Assembly (NCBI GenBank): GCA_050249455.1
Contig: JBFWQM010000178.1
Location: 1 to 11,958 of the forward strand
DNA length: 11,958 nt
Direction: 5' to 3'
From: JBFWQM01 sp050249455
GTDB taxonomy: Bacteria > Pseudomonadota > Alphaproteobacteria > MPNO01 > VGEU01
Under the pieces are notes generated by a model, which was not told the origin of the DNA, ran no database searches, and worked only from the letters and a program-made list of their open reading frames with translations. The translations under genes were made by a program, and so were the position numbers. The stretch's first letter is position 1. Each line of letters starts with the position of its first letter. This document shows, piece by piece, positions 1 to 6,392 of this stretch.

Positions 1-1
1 C

Positions 2-376
2 CGCGGCGGCGCGGCGATCTTCGGCCCGGTGGTGCGCAGCCACGCCTACAACCTGCCGAAGAAGGTGCGCGCGCTGGCGCTGCGCTCGGCGCTGTCGGCC
101 AAGGCGGCCGAGGGCAAGCTGGTGGTGCTCGACGCCGCGGCGCTGCCCGAGGCGAAGACCAAGGCGTTCGCCGACCGGCTGGAGAAGCTCGGCTGGTCGT
201 CGGTGCTCATCATCGGCGGCGCGACCCTGGACGACAATCTGGTGCGCGCGGCGAAAAACCTGCCCGGTGTCGACGTGCTGCCGCAGCAGGGCATCAACGT
301 CTACGACATCCTGCGCCGCGACACCCTGGCGCTCAGCAAGGACGCGGTGCAGCACCTGGTGGAGCGACTGGCATGA
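2..376 (+). CDS. rplD: 50S ribosomal protein L4, 3' part (5' end outside window)
   Basis: This is the C-terminal 124 residues of L4, a 23S rRNA-binding protein needed early in 50S assembly; its extended loop lines the peptide exit tunnel. The open frame runs in from the left edge without a start, beginning with GGAAIFGPVVRSHAYNLPKK. That matches the end of the conserved L4 loop and the following helix, and it continues into the family's ALRSALS segment. The later part (VLIIGG, then DDNLVRAAKNLPGVDV) matches the globular domain. Roughly the first 80 residues are missing, judged against the usual length of about 200–206. The TGA at 374–376 overlaps the ATG of rplW in an ATGA, so the two are probably translationally coupled. 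In E. coli L4 also represses the S10 operon through the operon leader, which lies outside this window. Confidence 0.97.
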   Translation, partial: RGGAAIFGPVVRSHAYNLPKKVRALALRSALSAKAAEGKLVVLDAAALPEAKTKAFADRLEKLGWSSVLIIGGATLDDNLVRAAKNLPGVDVLPQQGINVYDILRRDTLALSKDAVQHLVERLA

Positions 377-696
377 GCAACCGCGACGCGCTCAAGCGCA
401 AGGTCTCCGCCCAGTCGGCCTACGGGCTGATCCTGTCGCCGGTGATCACCGAGAAGGCGACGATGGGCGGCGAGCACAACCAGGTCACCTTCAAGGTGCC
501 GCTGACCGCCACCAAGCCGGAGATCCGCCAGGCGGTGGAGCAGCTCTTCAAGGTGAAGGTGCGCGCGGTCAACACGCTGCGCCAGAAGGGCAAGGTCAAG
601 CGGTTCCGCGGCCAGATCGGCCAGCGCTCCGACGTCAAGAAGGCGATCGTGACGCTTGCCGAGGGCAACACGATCGACGTTACGACCGGGATCTGA
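373..696 (+). CDS. rplW: 50S ribosomal protein L23
   Basis: L23 (107 residues) binds 23S rRNA at the peptide tunnel exit, where it is the docking site for trigger factor and SRP and contacts the Sec translocon. Diagnostic segments are SPVITEKAT (residues 22–30), HNQVTFKV, ATKPEIRQAVEQLF (46–59), VRAVNTLRQKGKVKRFRG and the C-terminal SDVKKAIVTLAEG. Glu27 in ITEKA corresponds to the E. coli Glu18 known to contact trigger factor. The N-terminus is about 9 residues longer than in E. coli. The ATG overlaps the rplD stop (ATGA), and rplB starts 2 nt after its own stop. SecY, a functional partner, is encoded further down the same cluster. Confidence 0.98.
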   Translation: MSNRDALKRKVSAQSAYGLILSPVITEKATMGGEHNQVTFKVPLTATKPEIRQAVEQLFKVKVRAVNTLRQKGKVKRFRGQIGQRSDVKKAIVTLAEGNTIDVTTGI

Positions 697-698
697 AC

Positions 699-1526
699 AT
701 GGCATTGAAGTCCTACAATCCGGTCACGCCATCGACCCGCGCGCTCGTGCTGGTCGACAAGGGCGAGTTGTGGAAGGGCAAGCCGGTCAAGTCGCTGACC
801 GAAGGCCTGCACAGCTCCGGCGGGCGCAACAACCACGGCCACATGACGGCGCGGCACCGCGGCGGCGGCCACAAGCGGCGCTACCGGCTGATCGACTTCC
901 GCCGCCAGAAGGCCGACGTGCCGGCCACAGTGGAGCGGCTGGAGTACGACCCGAACCGCTCGGCGTTCATCGCGCTCATCAAGTACGAGGACGGCGAGCA
1001 GTCCTACATCCTGGCGCCGCAGCGGCTGCAGCCGGGCGACCGTGTGGTCGCCGGCCCGCGCGCCGACATCAAGCCGGGCAACGCGCTGCCGCTGGAGAAC
1101 ATCCCGGTCGGCACCATCGTGCACAACGTCGAGATGGTGCCGGGCCGCGGCGGCCAGATGGCGCGCGCGGCAGGCACCTACGTGCAGCTGATCGGCAAGG
1201 ACGCGGGCTACGCTCAGCTGCGGCTGCACTCGGGCGAGATGCGCATGGTGCTGGGCCGCTGCATGGCGACCATCGGCGCGGTGTCCAACCCCGACCATCA
1301 GAACCAGAACATCGGCAAGGCCGGCCGCAACCGGTGGAAGGGCAAGCGCCCGCACGTCCGCGGCGTGGCGATGAACCCGATCGACCATCCGCACGGCGGC
1401 GGCGAGGGCCGCACCTCGGGCGGCCGTCATCCGGTCAGCCCGTGGGGCAAGCCGACCAAGGGCAAGAAGACGCGCGGCAAGAAGAAGAGCGACTCGCTCA
1501 TCATCCGCCGGCGCAACAAGGCGTAA
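699..1526 (+). CDS. rplB: 50S ribosomal protein L2
   Basis: L2 (275 residues; E. coli 273) is a core 23S rRNA-binding protein needed for subunit association, tRNA binding and peptidyl-transferase activity. It has the N-terminal OB-fold region with SGGRNNHGHMTARHRGGGHKRRYRLIDF (residues 40–67), the central SH3-like domain (PVGTIVHNVEMVPGRGGQ, AGTYVQLI), and the hallmark C-terminal motif MNPIDHPHGGGEGR (residues 225–238). His230 is the equivalent of the functionally important E. coli His229. The basic tail KGKKTRGKKKSDSLIIRRRNK is intact. I chose the ATG at 699, 2 nt after the rplW stop. The frame stays open upstream, but that part is not L2-like. The Shine-Dalgarno is weak (GGG about 8 nt upstream), which fits coupling to rplW. 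Confidence 0.98.
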   Translation: MALKSYNPVTPSTRALVLVDKGELWKGKPVKSLTEGLHSSGGRNNHGHMTARHRGGGHKRRYRLIDFRRQKADVPATVERLEYDPNRSAFIALIKYEDGEQSYILAPQRLQPGDRVVAGPRADIKPGNALPLENIPVGTIVHNVEMVPGRGGQMARAAGTYVQLIGKDAGYAQLRLHSGEMRMVLGRCMATIGAVSNPDHQNQNIGKAGRNRWKGKRPHVRGVAMNPIDHPHGGGEGRTSGGRHPVSPWGKPTKGKKTRGKKKSDSLIIRRRNKA

Positions 1527-1535
1527 GAGGGACCC

Positions 1536-1814
1536 GTGGCAAGATCCGTTTGGAAAGGCCCGTTTGTCGACGGCTACCTCCTCAAGAAGGCGGAGGTGGC
1601 GCGCCAGTCCGGCCGCAAGGACGTCATCAAGACGTGGTCGCGGCGCTCGACGATCCTGCCGCAGTTCGTCGGCCTGACGTTCGGCGTGCACAACGGCCAG
1701 AAGTTCATCCCGGTGCTGGTGACCGAGAACATGGTCGGGCACAAGTTGGGCGAGTTCTCGCCGACCCGCACGTTCCATGGTCACGCCGGCGACAAGAAGG
1801 CGAAGAGGGCCTGA
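1536..1814 (+). CDS. rpsS: 30S ribosomal protein S19 (GTG start)
   Basis: S19 (92 residues, the usual size) sits in the head of the 30S subunit, pairs with S13 and contacts the A-site region and the intersubunit bridge. The sequence shows MARSVWKGPFVDGYLLKK at the start, then RRSTILPQFVGLTFGVHNG and the conserved end HKLGEFSPTRTFHGHAGDKKAKR. The start is GTG at 1536, because the family N-terminus begins exactly there and no ATG precedes it in frame. A Shine-Dalgarno GAGGG (1527–1531) begins right after the TAA stop of rplB (1524–1526). The TGA stop lies 2 nt before the rplV start. Confidence 0.98.
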   Translation: MARSVWKGPFVDGYLLKKAEVARQSGRKDVIKTWSRRSTILPQFVGLTFGVHNGQKFIPVLVTENMVGHKLGEFSPTRTFHGHAGDKKAKRA

Positions 1815-1816
1815 CG

Positions 1817-2209
1817 ATGGGCAAGCGATCGCTCGGCCGCCGGCTGGCGGACAATGAGGCCAAGGCGCATGCGCGGACCATCCGCACCAGCGCGCGCAAG
1901 CTCAACCTCGTGGCGCAGATGATCCGCGGCAAGTCGGCGTCGGCCGCGCTCGCCGACCTGACCTTCGCCCGCCGGCGCGTCGCCGGCGAGGTCAAGAAGG
2001 TGCTCCAGGCGGCGATCGCCAACGCCGAGAACAACCACCAGCTCGACGTCGACCGCCTGGTCGTCACCGAGGCGACGGTGGGCCGCACGTTCGTGATGAA
2101 GCGCTTCCACGCGCGTGCCCGCGGCCGCGGCGCGCGCATCGAGAAGCCGTTCAGCAACCTGACCGTCGTCGTGCGCGAGCGCGAGGAACAGAAGGATCGC
2201 GAGGACTAG
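1817..2209 (+). CDS. rplV: 50S ribosomal protein L22
   Basis: L22 (130 residues) binds all six domains of 23S rRNA; its beta-hairpin reaches into the exit tunnel and, with L4, forms the constriction where macrolides act. Recognisable parts are ARTIRTSARKLNLVAQMIRGKS (residues 19–40), the helix AGEVKKVLQAAIANAENNHQLD (56–77), and the hairpin with its basic tip FVMKRFHARARGRGARIEKPFSNLTVVV (92–119). The hairpin length looks normal, with no insertion or deletion of the kind known from macrolide-resistance mutants. ATG 1817 follows an AGAGGG Shine-Dalgarno (1804–1809). An acidic tail (EREEQKDRED) extends past the usual end. The TAG stop directly abuts the rpsC ATG. Confidence 0.97.
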   Translation: MGKRSLGRRLADNEAKAHARTIRTSARKLNLVAQMIRGKSASAALADLTFARRRVAGEVKKVLQAAIANAENNHQLDVDRLVVTEATVGRTFVMKRFHARARGRGARIEKPFSNLTVVVREREEQKDRED

Positions 2210-2887
2210 ATGGGACAGAAGGTCAATCCGGTCGGCCTGCGCCTCGGCATCAACCGCACCTGGGATTCGCGCTGGTACGCGGACGCCCACTACGCGAACC
2301 TGCTGCACGAGGACTTGAAGCTGCGCAAGTACCTGTTCGACCGCCTTGCGCAGGCCGGCATCAGCCGCATCGTGATCGAGCGGCCGGCCAAGAAGGCGCG
2401 CATCACCATCCACTCGGCGCGGCCGGGCGTGGTGATCGGCAAGAAGGGCGCCGACATCGAGAAGCTGCGCGGCGACCTCGCCAAGATGACCTCGAGCGAG
2501 ATCCACCTCAACATCGTGGAGATCAGGAAGCCCGAGATCGAGGCGAAGCTGGTGGCCGAGAACATCGCCCAGCAGCTCGAGCGCCGCGTCGCGTTCCGCC
2601 GCGCCATGAAGCGCGCGGTGCAGTCGGCGATGCGGCTGGGCGCCGAAGGCATCCGCATCAACTGCTCCGGCCGGCTCGGCGGCGCCGAGATCGCGCGGCT
2701 GGAATGGTACCGCGAAGGCCGCGTGCCGCTGCACACGCTGCGCGCCGACGTCGATTACGGCACGGCGACGGCGAAGACCACCTACGGTACCTGCGGCGTG
2801 AAGGTGTGGGTGTTCAAGGGCGAGATCATGGCCCACGACCCGATGGCGCAGGACAAGCGCGTCGCCGAGCAGCAGCCGCAGCGCTAG
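2210..2887 (+). CDS. rpsC: 30S ribosomal protein S3
   Basis: S3 (225 residues) lies at the mRNA entry pore on the 30S head and, with S4 and S5, contributes to mRNA unwinding. The start MGQKVNPVGLRLGI is diagnostic. A type II KH RNA-binding domain follows with the loop RPGVVIGKKGADIEKL (residues 71–86). The C-terminal domain has RRVAFRRAMKRAVQ (125–138), including the Arg130, Arg131 and Lys134 cluster equivalent to the E. coli helicase-related residues, and then SGRLGGAEIARLEWYREGRVPLHTLRADVDY (153–183). The ATG directly follows the rplV TAG with no spacer. The GAGGA Shine-Dalgarno (2201–2205) lies inside the rplV end, so ribosomes probably reinitiate. Mildly divergent tail: MAQDKRVAEQQPQR. 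Confidence 0.98.
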   Translation: MGQKVNPVGLRLGINRTWDSRWYADAHYANLLHEDLKLRKYLFDRLAQAGISRIVIERPAKKARITIHSARPGVVIGKKGADIEKLRGDLAKMTSSEIHLNIVEIRKPEIEAKLVAENIAQQLERRVAFRRAMKRAVQSAMRLGAEGIRINCSGRLGGAEIARLEWYREGRVPLHTLRADVDYGTATAKTTYGTCGVKVWVFKGEIMAHDPMAQDKRVAEQQPQR

Positions 2888-2908
2888 GCCGGCGAGGAGC
2901 GAAGGACA

Positions 2909-3328
2909 ATGCTTTCCCCCAAGCGGACCAAGTACCGCAAGGCCCACAAGGGCCGCATCAAGGGCGATGCGAAGGGCGGCACCCTGCTGAACTTCGGCGC
3001 CTACGGCCTGAAGGCGATGGAGCCGGGCCGTCTCACGGCGCGCCAGATCGAGGCATCGCGCCGCGCGCTGACCCGCCACATGAAGCGCGCCGGCCGGGTA
3101 TGGATCCGCATCTTCCCGGATCTGCCGATCTCGTCGAAGCCGGCCGAGGTGCGCATGGGCTCCGGCAAGGGCGCGCCCGAGTTCTGGGCCGCGCGCATCA
3201 AGCCCGGCCGCATCATGTTCGAGATCGACGGAGTCGATTGGGAGGTCGCGCGGGTCGGCTTCGAGCTGGCAGCGGCGAAGCTGCCGATCAAGACCCGGGT
3301 CGTGCGCCGCGACGCGACGGGAGCGTGA
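2909..3328 (+). CDS. rplP: 50S ribosomal protein L16
   Basis: L16 (139 residues) is a late 50S assembly protein that contacts the A- and P-site tRNA elbows near the peptidyl-transferase centre. The start MLSPKRTKYRKAHKGRIKG is the classic L16 N-terminus. GAYGLKAMEPGRLTARQIEASRRALTRHMKRAGRVWIRIFPD (residues 30–71) and the loop EVRMGSGKGAPEFW (80–93) follow. Arg82 in the loop aligns with E. coli Arg81, which is hydroxylated there by an oxygenase; whether this happens here cannot be seen. ATG 2909 follows a GAGGAG/GAAGGA-rich spacer (2895–2906). The TGA stop is 2 nt before the rpmC ATG. Confidence 0.98.
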   Translation: MLSPKRTKYRKAHKGRIKGDAKGGTLLNFGAYGLKAMEPGRLTARQIEASRRALTRHMKRAGRVWIRIFPDLPISSKPAEVRMGSGKGAPEFWAARIKPGRIMFEIDGVDWEVARVGFELAAAKLPIKTRVVRRDATGA

Positions 3329-3330
3329 CG

Positions 3331-3528
3331 ATGCAAGCCAGCGATCTGCGCGCCAAGTCGCGCGACCAGCTCATGGAACAGCTCGCCGACCTGCGCAAGG
3401 AGGCGCTGAACCTGCGTTTCCAGAGGGCCAGCGGGCAGCTCGAGTCCACCTCGCGGGTGCGCGACGTGCGCAAGGACATTGCGCGCATCCAGACGGTCCT
3501 CAACGAGATGGCGCGCAAGGCGTCTTAA
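3331..3528 (+). CDS. rpmC: 50S ribosomal protein L29
   Basis: L29 (65 residues) is a small helical protein next to L23 at the tunnel exit, near the trigger factor and SRP docking surface. The pattern DLRAKSRDQLMEQLADLRKEALNLRFQRASGQLESTSRVRDVRKDIARIQTVLNE is the family's two long antiparallel helices, with the signature LNLRFQ.ASGQLE.TSR.R.VRKDIARI in the middle. I chose the ATG at 3331, 2 nt after the rplP stop. An open frame extends upstream through rplP, but it translates to an R/G-rich shadow unlike any L29. The TAA stop is the first part of the Shine-Dalgarno for rpsQ. Confidence 0.97.
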   Translation: MQASDLRAKSRDQLMEQLADLRKEALNLRFQRASGQLESTSRVRDVRKDIARIQTVLNEMARKAS

Positions 3529-3537
3529 GGAACGATT

Positions 3538-3777
3538 ATGCCGAAGCGAATCCTGCAGGGCACCGTCGTCAGCGACAAGATGGACAAGACCGTCGTCGTG
3601 CGCGTCGAGCGGCGGGTCATGCACCCGATCTACAAGAAGTTCATCCGCCGGTCGAAGAAGTACGCGGCGCACGATCCGGACAACCGCTGCAAGATCGGCG
3701 ACACCGTCCAGATCCGCGAGTGCCGTCCGCTGTCGAAGACCAAGACATGGGAAGTGGTCACGGAGGCCCAGGGCTGA
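3538..3777 (+). CDS. rpsQ: 30S ribosomal protein S17
   Basis: S17 (79 residues) is a primary 16S rRNA-binding protein of the 30S body and is important for early assembly. It is a single OB-fold: MPKRILQGTVVSDKMDKTVVVRVERRVMHPIYKKFIRRSKKYAAHDP, followed by CKIGDTVQIRECRPLSKTKTWEVV. The motifs VSDKMDKTVVV and HPxYKKFIRRSKKYxAHD are diagnostic. ATG 3538 is preceded by TAAGGA (3526–3531), in which the rpmC stop and the Shine-Dalgarno overlap. The length is normal for the alphaproteobacterial form, slightly shorter than E. coli. A 30-nt spacer separates it from rplN, the conventional boundary between the S10 and spc operons. I see no convincing promoter in that spacer. Confidence 0.97.
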   Translation: MPKRILQGTVVSDKMDKTVVVRVERRVMHPIYKKFIRRSKKYAAHDPDNRCKIGDTVQIRECRPLSKTKTWEVVTEAQG

Positions 3778-3807
3778 CGCCCCGGCGCCAAAGGACAAGG
3801 TGAGGAA

Positions 3808-4176
3808 ATGATCCAGGTTCAGACCCACCTCGACGTGGCCGACAATTCCGGCGCCCGGCGGGTGGAGTGCATCCGCGTGCTGGGCGGCTCGCGCCGCCGG
3901 TATGCGACCGTGGGCGACGTGATCGTCGTCTCGGTGAAGGAGGCGATCCCGCGCGGGCGCGTAAAAAAGGGCGAGGTGCTGAAGGCCGTCGTCGTGCGCA
4001 CCGCCAAGGAGATCCGCCGCCGCGACGGCACGGCGATCCGCTTCGACTCCAACGCGGCGGTGCTGATCAACAATCAGGGCGAACCGATCGGGACGCGCAT
4101 CTTCGGGCCTGTGACGCGCGAGCTGCGCGCCAAGCAGTACATGAAGATCATCTCGCTCGCGCCCGAGGTTCTCTAG
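3808..4176 (+). CDS. rplN: 50S ribosomal protein L14
   Basis: L14 (122 residues, exactly the usual size) binds 23S rRNA with L19 and forms intersubunit bridges with 16S rRNA; ribosome silencing factor RsfS also binds it. The sequence begins MIQVQTHLDVADNSGARRVECIRVLGG, continues with GDVIVVSVKEAIPRGRVKKGEVLKAVVVRTAKEIRRRDGTAIRFDSNAAVLIN, and ends IGTRIFGPVTRELRAKQYMKIISLAPEVL, all diagnostic. The ATG follows an AAGGTGAGGA stretch (3797–3806), so the Shine-Dalgarno core could be AAGG with 7-nt spacing. The TAG stop is the start of the rplX Shine-Dalgarno TAGGGGA. Confidence 0.98.
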   Translation: MIQVQTHLDVADNSGARRVECIRVLGGSRRRYATVGDVIVVSVKEAIPRGRVKKGEVLKAVVVRTAKEIRRRDGTAIRFDSNAAVLINNQGEPIGTRIFGPVTRELRAKQYMKIISLAPEVL

Positions 4177-4189
4177 GGGATTGGCCGTC

Positions 4190-4525
4190 GTGACCAGCGC
4201 GCCGCGGATCAAGAAATTCAAGAAGGGCGATGAGGTGATCGTGCTGACCGGCCGCGACCGCGGCAAGAAGGGCAGCATCCTCAAGGTGATGCCGAAGGAA
4301 GAGCGGCTCATCGTCCAGGGCGTCAACATCGCCCGCCGCCACCAGCGCCAGTCGGCGCGCCAGGCCGGCGGCATCGTTGAGAAGGAGGCGTCGATCCACG
4401 TCTCCAACGTCGCCCATGTCGACCCCGAGACCGGCAAGGCGACGCGGGTCGGGTTCAAGTTCCTGGAAGGCCAGCGCAAGGTGCGGTTCGCCAAGCGCTC
4501 CGGCGAAGTCATAGATCGAGGTTGA
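4190..4525 (+). CDS. rplX: 50S ribosomal protein L24 (GTG start; TTG at 4181 possible)
   Basis: L24 (111 residues from the chosen start) initiates folding of 23S rRNA during 50S assembly and lies at the tunnel exit. The N-terminal KOW motif is clear: IKKFKKGDEVIVLTGRDRGKKGSILKVMP (residues 7–35). It is followed by VQGVNIARRHQRQ and later IHVSNVAHVDPETGKATRVGFKF. No in-frame ATG precedes the KOW motif. A TTG at 4181 would give 114 residues but has no space for a ribosome site, since AGGGGA (4175–4180) directly abuts it. The GTG at 4190 lies 9 nt downstream of that AGGGGA, so I prefer it. The N-terminus is slightly longer than the usual KxGD start. The stop overlaps a TTG that is unlikely to start rplE. 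Confidence 0.94.
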   Translation: MTSAPRIKKFKKGDEVIVLTGRDRGKKGSILKVMPKEERLIVQGVNIARRHQRQSARQAGGIVEKEASIHVSNVAHVDPETGKATRVGFKFLEGQRKVRFAKRSGEVIDRG

Positions 4526-4530
4526 GCGCC

Positions 4531-5070
4531 ATGCCGCGTCTCAAGGATTTGTACGAAAAGGAAGTCCGTTCCGCCCTGACGTCGGAGTTCAAGTACTCGA
4601 ACCCGATGCAGGTGCCGCGCCTGGACAAGATCGTCCTCAACATGGGCGTGGGCGAGGCGATCCGCGACGGCAAGAAGATCGACATGGCGGTGCGCGACAT
4701 GACCGCGATCGCCGGCCAGAAGCCGGTGGTGCAGCGCGCGCGCAAGTCGATCGCCACCTACAAGCTGCGCGAGGGCATGCCGATCGGCGTCAAGGTGACC
4801 TTGCGCCGCGAGCGGATGTACGAGTTCCTCGACCGGCTGCTGACCATCGCGCTGCCCCGCGTGCGCGACTTCCGCGGCCTGTCGGTGAAGAGCTTCGACG
4901 GGCGCGGCAACTATGCGCTCGGCGTGAAGGAGCAGCTGATCTTCCCCGAGATCAACTACGACCAGATCGACGAGGTGCGGGGTATGGACATCGTCGTCTG
5001 CACGACGGCGAATACGGACGACGAGGCGCGGGCGCTGTTGCGCGGCCTGCGCTTCCCGTTCGTGCGCTGA
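4531..5070 (+). CDS. rplE: 50S ribosomal protein L5
   Basis: L5 (179 residues, the same as E. coli) binds 5S rRNA in the central protuberance and contacts P-site tRNA and the B1b bridge to S13. Diagnostic stretches are MPRLKDLYEKEV (1–12), VPRLDKIVLNMGVGEA (28–43), GQKPVVQRARKSIATYKLREGMPIGVKVTLR and MYEFLDRLLTIALPRVRDFRGLSVKSFDGRGNYALGVKEQLIFPEI. The usual ending MDIVVCTTANTDDEARALLRGLRFPF is intact. I chose the ATG at 4531, because GAGG (4518–4521) lies 9 nt upstream and the family begins MxRLK. A TTG at 4522 would add three residues and lacks its own ribosome site. It starts 5 nt after rplX. Confidence 0.97.
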   Translation: MPRLKDLYEKEVRSALTSEFKYSNPMQVPRLDKIVLNMGVGEAIRDGKKIDMAVRDMTAIAGQKPVVQRARKSIATYKLREGMPIGVKVTLRRERMYEFLDRLLTIALPRVRDFRGLSVKSFDGRGNYALGVKEQLIFPEINYDQIDEVRGMDIVVCTTANTDDEARALLRGLRFPFVR

Positions 5071-5099
5071 CCGGCGCCTGAAGCAGGAGAAGAACGCAG

Positions 5100-5405
5100 A
5101 TGGCTAAGCTGTCCGCCACCGAACGCGACAAGAACCGCCGTCGGATGGCCAAGAAGTTCGCCGCCCGCCGGGCGCGGCTGAAGGGCGTCGCCAACGACAA
5201 GGCGCTGCCGATGGAAGAGCGCTTCGCGGCGCGCCTGAAGCTCGCGGAAGTGCCGCGCAACGCCTCGCCGGTGCGCCAGCGCAACCGCTGCGAGCTGTCG
5301 GGCCGTCCGCGCGCCTATTACCGCAAGTTCAAGCTGTCGCGCATTGCGCTCCGCGAGCTGGGCTCGCGCGGGCTCATTCCTGGCCTCGTCAAGGCCAGCT
5401 GGTAG
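5100..5405 (+). CDS. rpsN: 30S ribosomal protein S14, zinc-free (C-) type
   Basis: S14 (101 residues) is a late-binding protein of the 30S head near S10 and S19. This is the long, cysteine-poor C- form. It has a helical N-terminal half (DKNRRRMAKKFAARRARLKGV, residues 10–30), a middle RFAARLKLAEVPRNASPVRQRNRCELSGRPRAYYRKFKLSRIALRELG (41–88) and the conserved end GLIPGLVKASW. Only one cysteine (Cys64) is present where the short C+ form has the four-cysteine zinc site, so zinc is not expected to be needed. The ATG at 5100 follows AGGAGA (5085–5090) with a 9-nt spacing. The TAG stop is part of TAGGAG, the Shine-Dalgarno for rpsH. Confidence 0.97.
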   Translation: MAKLSATERDKNRRRMAKKFAARRARLKGVANDKALPMEERFAARLKLAEVPRNASPVRQRNRCELSGRPRAYYRKFKLSRIALRELGSRGLIPGLVKASW

Positions 5406-5415
5406 GAGTGGGCGC

Positions 5416-5814
5416 ATGAATCTGAACGATCCGCTCGCCGACATGCTGACCCGCATCAGGAACGGTCAGCGTGCGCACAAGGCGACGGTGCTCTCTCCGG
5501 CCTCGAAGCTGCGCACCAACGTGCTCGAGGTGCTGAAGCGCGAAGGCTACATCCGCGGCTTCTCGCACGCCGATGTCCGCAAGGGCATCTCGGAGATCAC
5601 GATCGAGCTCAAATATCATGACGGCCAGCCGGTGATCCGCGAGATCCACCGCGTGTCGAAGCCCGGCCGGCGCGTCTATTCCAGGATCGGGGACCTGCCG
5701 CGGGTCTACAACGGCCTCGGCATCTCGATCCTGTCCACGCCGCGCGGCGTGATGTCGGATACCGAGGCGCGCGCCGCCAACGTCGGCGGCGAAGTCCTGT
5801 GCACGGTATTCTGA
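5416..5814 (+). CDS. rpsH: 30S ribosomal protein S8
   Basis: S8 (132 residues) is a primary 16S rRNA binder of the central domain. In E. coli it also represses the spc operon by binding its mRNA near rplE. The start NDPLADMLTRIRNGQRAHK (residues 4–22), the middle VLKREGYIRGF, and the C-terminal RRVYSRIGDLPRVYNGLGISILSTPRGVMSDTEARAANVGGEVLCTVF are diagnostic. The STPRGVMSD loop is the rRNA-binding signature. I chose the ATG at 5416, 7 nt after AGGAG (5404–5408). The frame stays open upstream inside rpsN, but that translation is not S8-like. I could not see a mimic of the S8-binding 16S helix around the rplX–rplE junction, so autoregulation here is unproven. Confidence 0.97.
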   Translation: MNLNDPLADMLTRIRNGQRAHKATVLSPASKLRTNVLEVLKREGYIRGFSHADVRKGISEITIELKYHDGQPVIREIHRVSKPGRRVYSRIGDLPRVYNGLGISILSTPRGVMSDTEARAANVGGEVLCTVF

Positions 5815-5848
5815 CCGGCGCGGGCGCAGGGTTGCAGAGGAGAGAGGG

Positions 5849-6382
5849 ATGTCGCGCGTAGGCCAGGCGCCGGTGAAAATTCCGTCCGGCGTGAACGTTA
5901 CGGTCGCGGCCGATTCGATCACGGCGAAGGGCAAGCTGGGCGAGCTCAGCCTCGGCGTGCCGCGGCTGATCGAGATCGCGCAGGAGGACGGCGCGATCGT
6001 GGTGAAGCCGCGCGAGGACACGCAGCGCGCCCGCACGCTCTGGGGCACCACGCGCGCCAACATCAACAACATGCTGCGCGGCGTGTCGGACGGGTTTTCG
6101 CGCAACCTCGACATCGTCGGCGTCGGCTATCGCGCCGCGGTGGAGGGCAAGGACCTCGTGCTGCAGCTCGGCTACAGCCATGAGGTGCGGTTCCCGATTC
6201 CGGCCGGCATCACCATCAAGTGCGAGCGGCCGACCGCGATCTCGATCGCCGGCGCCGACCGCCAGCAGGTCGGCCAGGTGGCGGCGGTGATCCGCGGCTT
6301 CCGCCCGCCGGAGCCCTACAAGGGCAAGGGGATCAAGTATTCCGATGAGATACTGATCCGCAAGGAAGGCAAGAAGAAGTAG
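5849..6382 (+). CDS. rplF: 50S ribosomal protein L6
   Basis: L6 (177 residues, typical) binds 23S rRNA near the sarcin–ricin loop and the L7/L12 stalk base. It has two repeated alpha/beta domains. The first is SRVGQAPVKIPSGVNVTV up to TLWGTTRANINNMLRGVSDGFSRNLDIVGVGYRAAV. The second is LQLGYSHEVRFPIPAGITIKCERPTAISIAGADRQQVGQVAAVIRGFRPPEPYKGKGIKYSDE. The last segment contains the L6 signature PEPYKGKGIKY. ATG 5849 has a strong purine-rich Shine-Dalgarno region (GAGGAGAGAGGG, 5837–5848). The TAG stop is embedded in TAGGGA, which serves rplR. Confidence 0.98.
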   Translation: MSRVGQAPVKIPSGVNVTVAADSITAKGKLGELSLGVPRLIEIAQEDGAIVVKPREDTQRARTLWGTTRANINNMLRGVSDGFSRNLDIVGVGYRAAVEGKDLVLQLGYSHEVRFPIPAGITIKCERPTAISIAGADRQQVGQVAAVIRGFRPPEPYKGKGIKYSDEILIRKEGKKK

Positions 6383-6392
6383 GGATAAGGCC

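Noticed and set aside
420..1784. Long antisense open frame of 454 codons opposite rplW-rplB-rpsS
   Set aside because: High GC suppresses stop codons in the other frames. The translation is a low-complexity Arg/Ala/His/Val mix mirroring conserved genes, with no recognisable domain.
3001..4512. Antisense open frame of 503 codons opposite rplP to rplX
   Set aside because: It is a shadow of six well-conserved genes on the + strand, with no plausible ribosome site or family motif.
4500..4600. S8-binding regulatory site near the rplX–rplE junction, as in E. coli
   Set aside because: I could not identify the bulged helix that mimics the 16S S8 site; the 5-nt spacer and flanks show no convincing matching stem.
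3782..5822. Recurring CCGGCGC motif after stop codons of rpsQ (3782), rplE (5071) and rpsH (5815)
   Set aside because: The same motif occurs many times inside coding regions of this GC-rich DNA, so there is no sign of enrichment in spacers.
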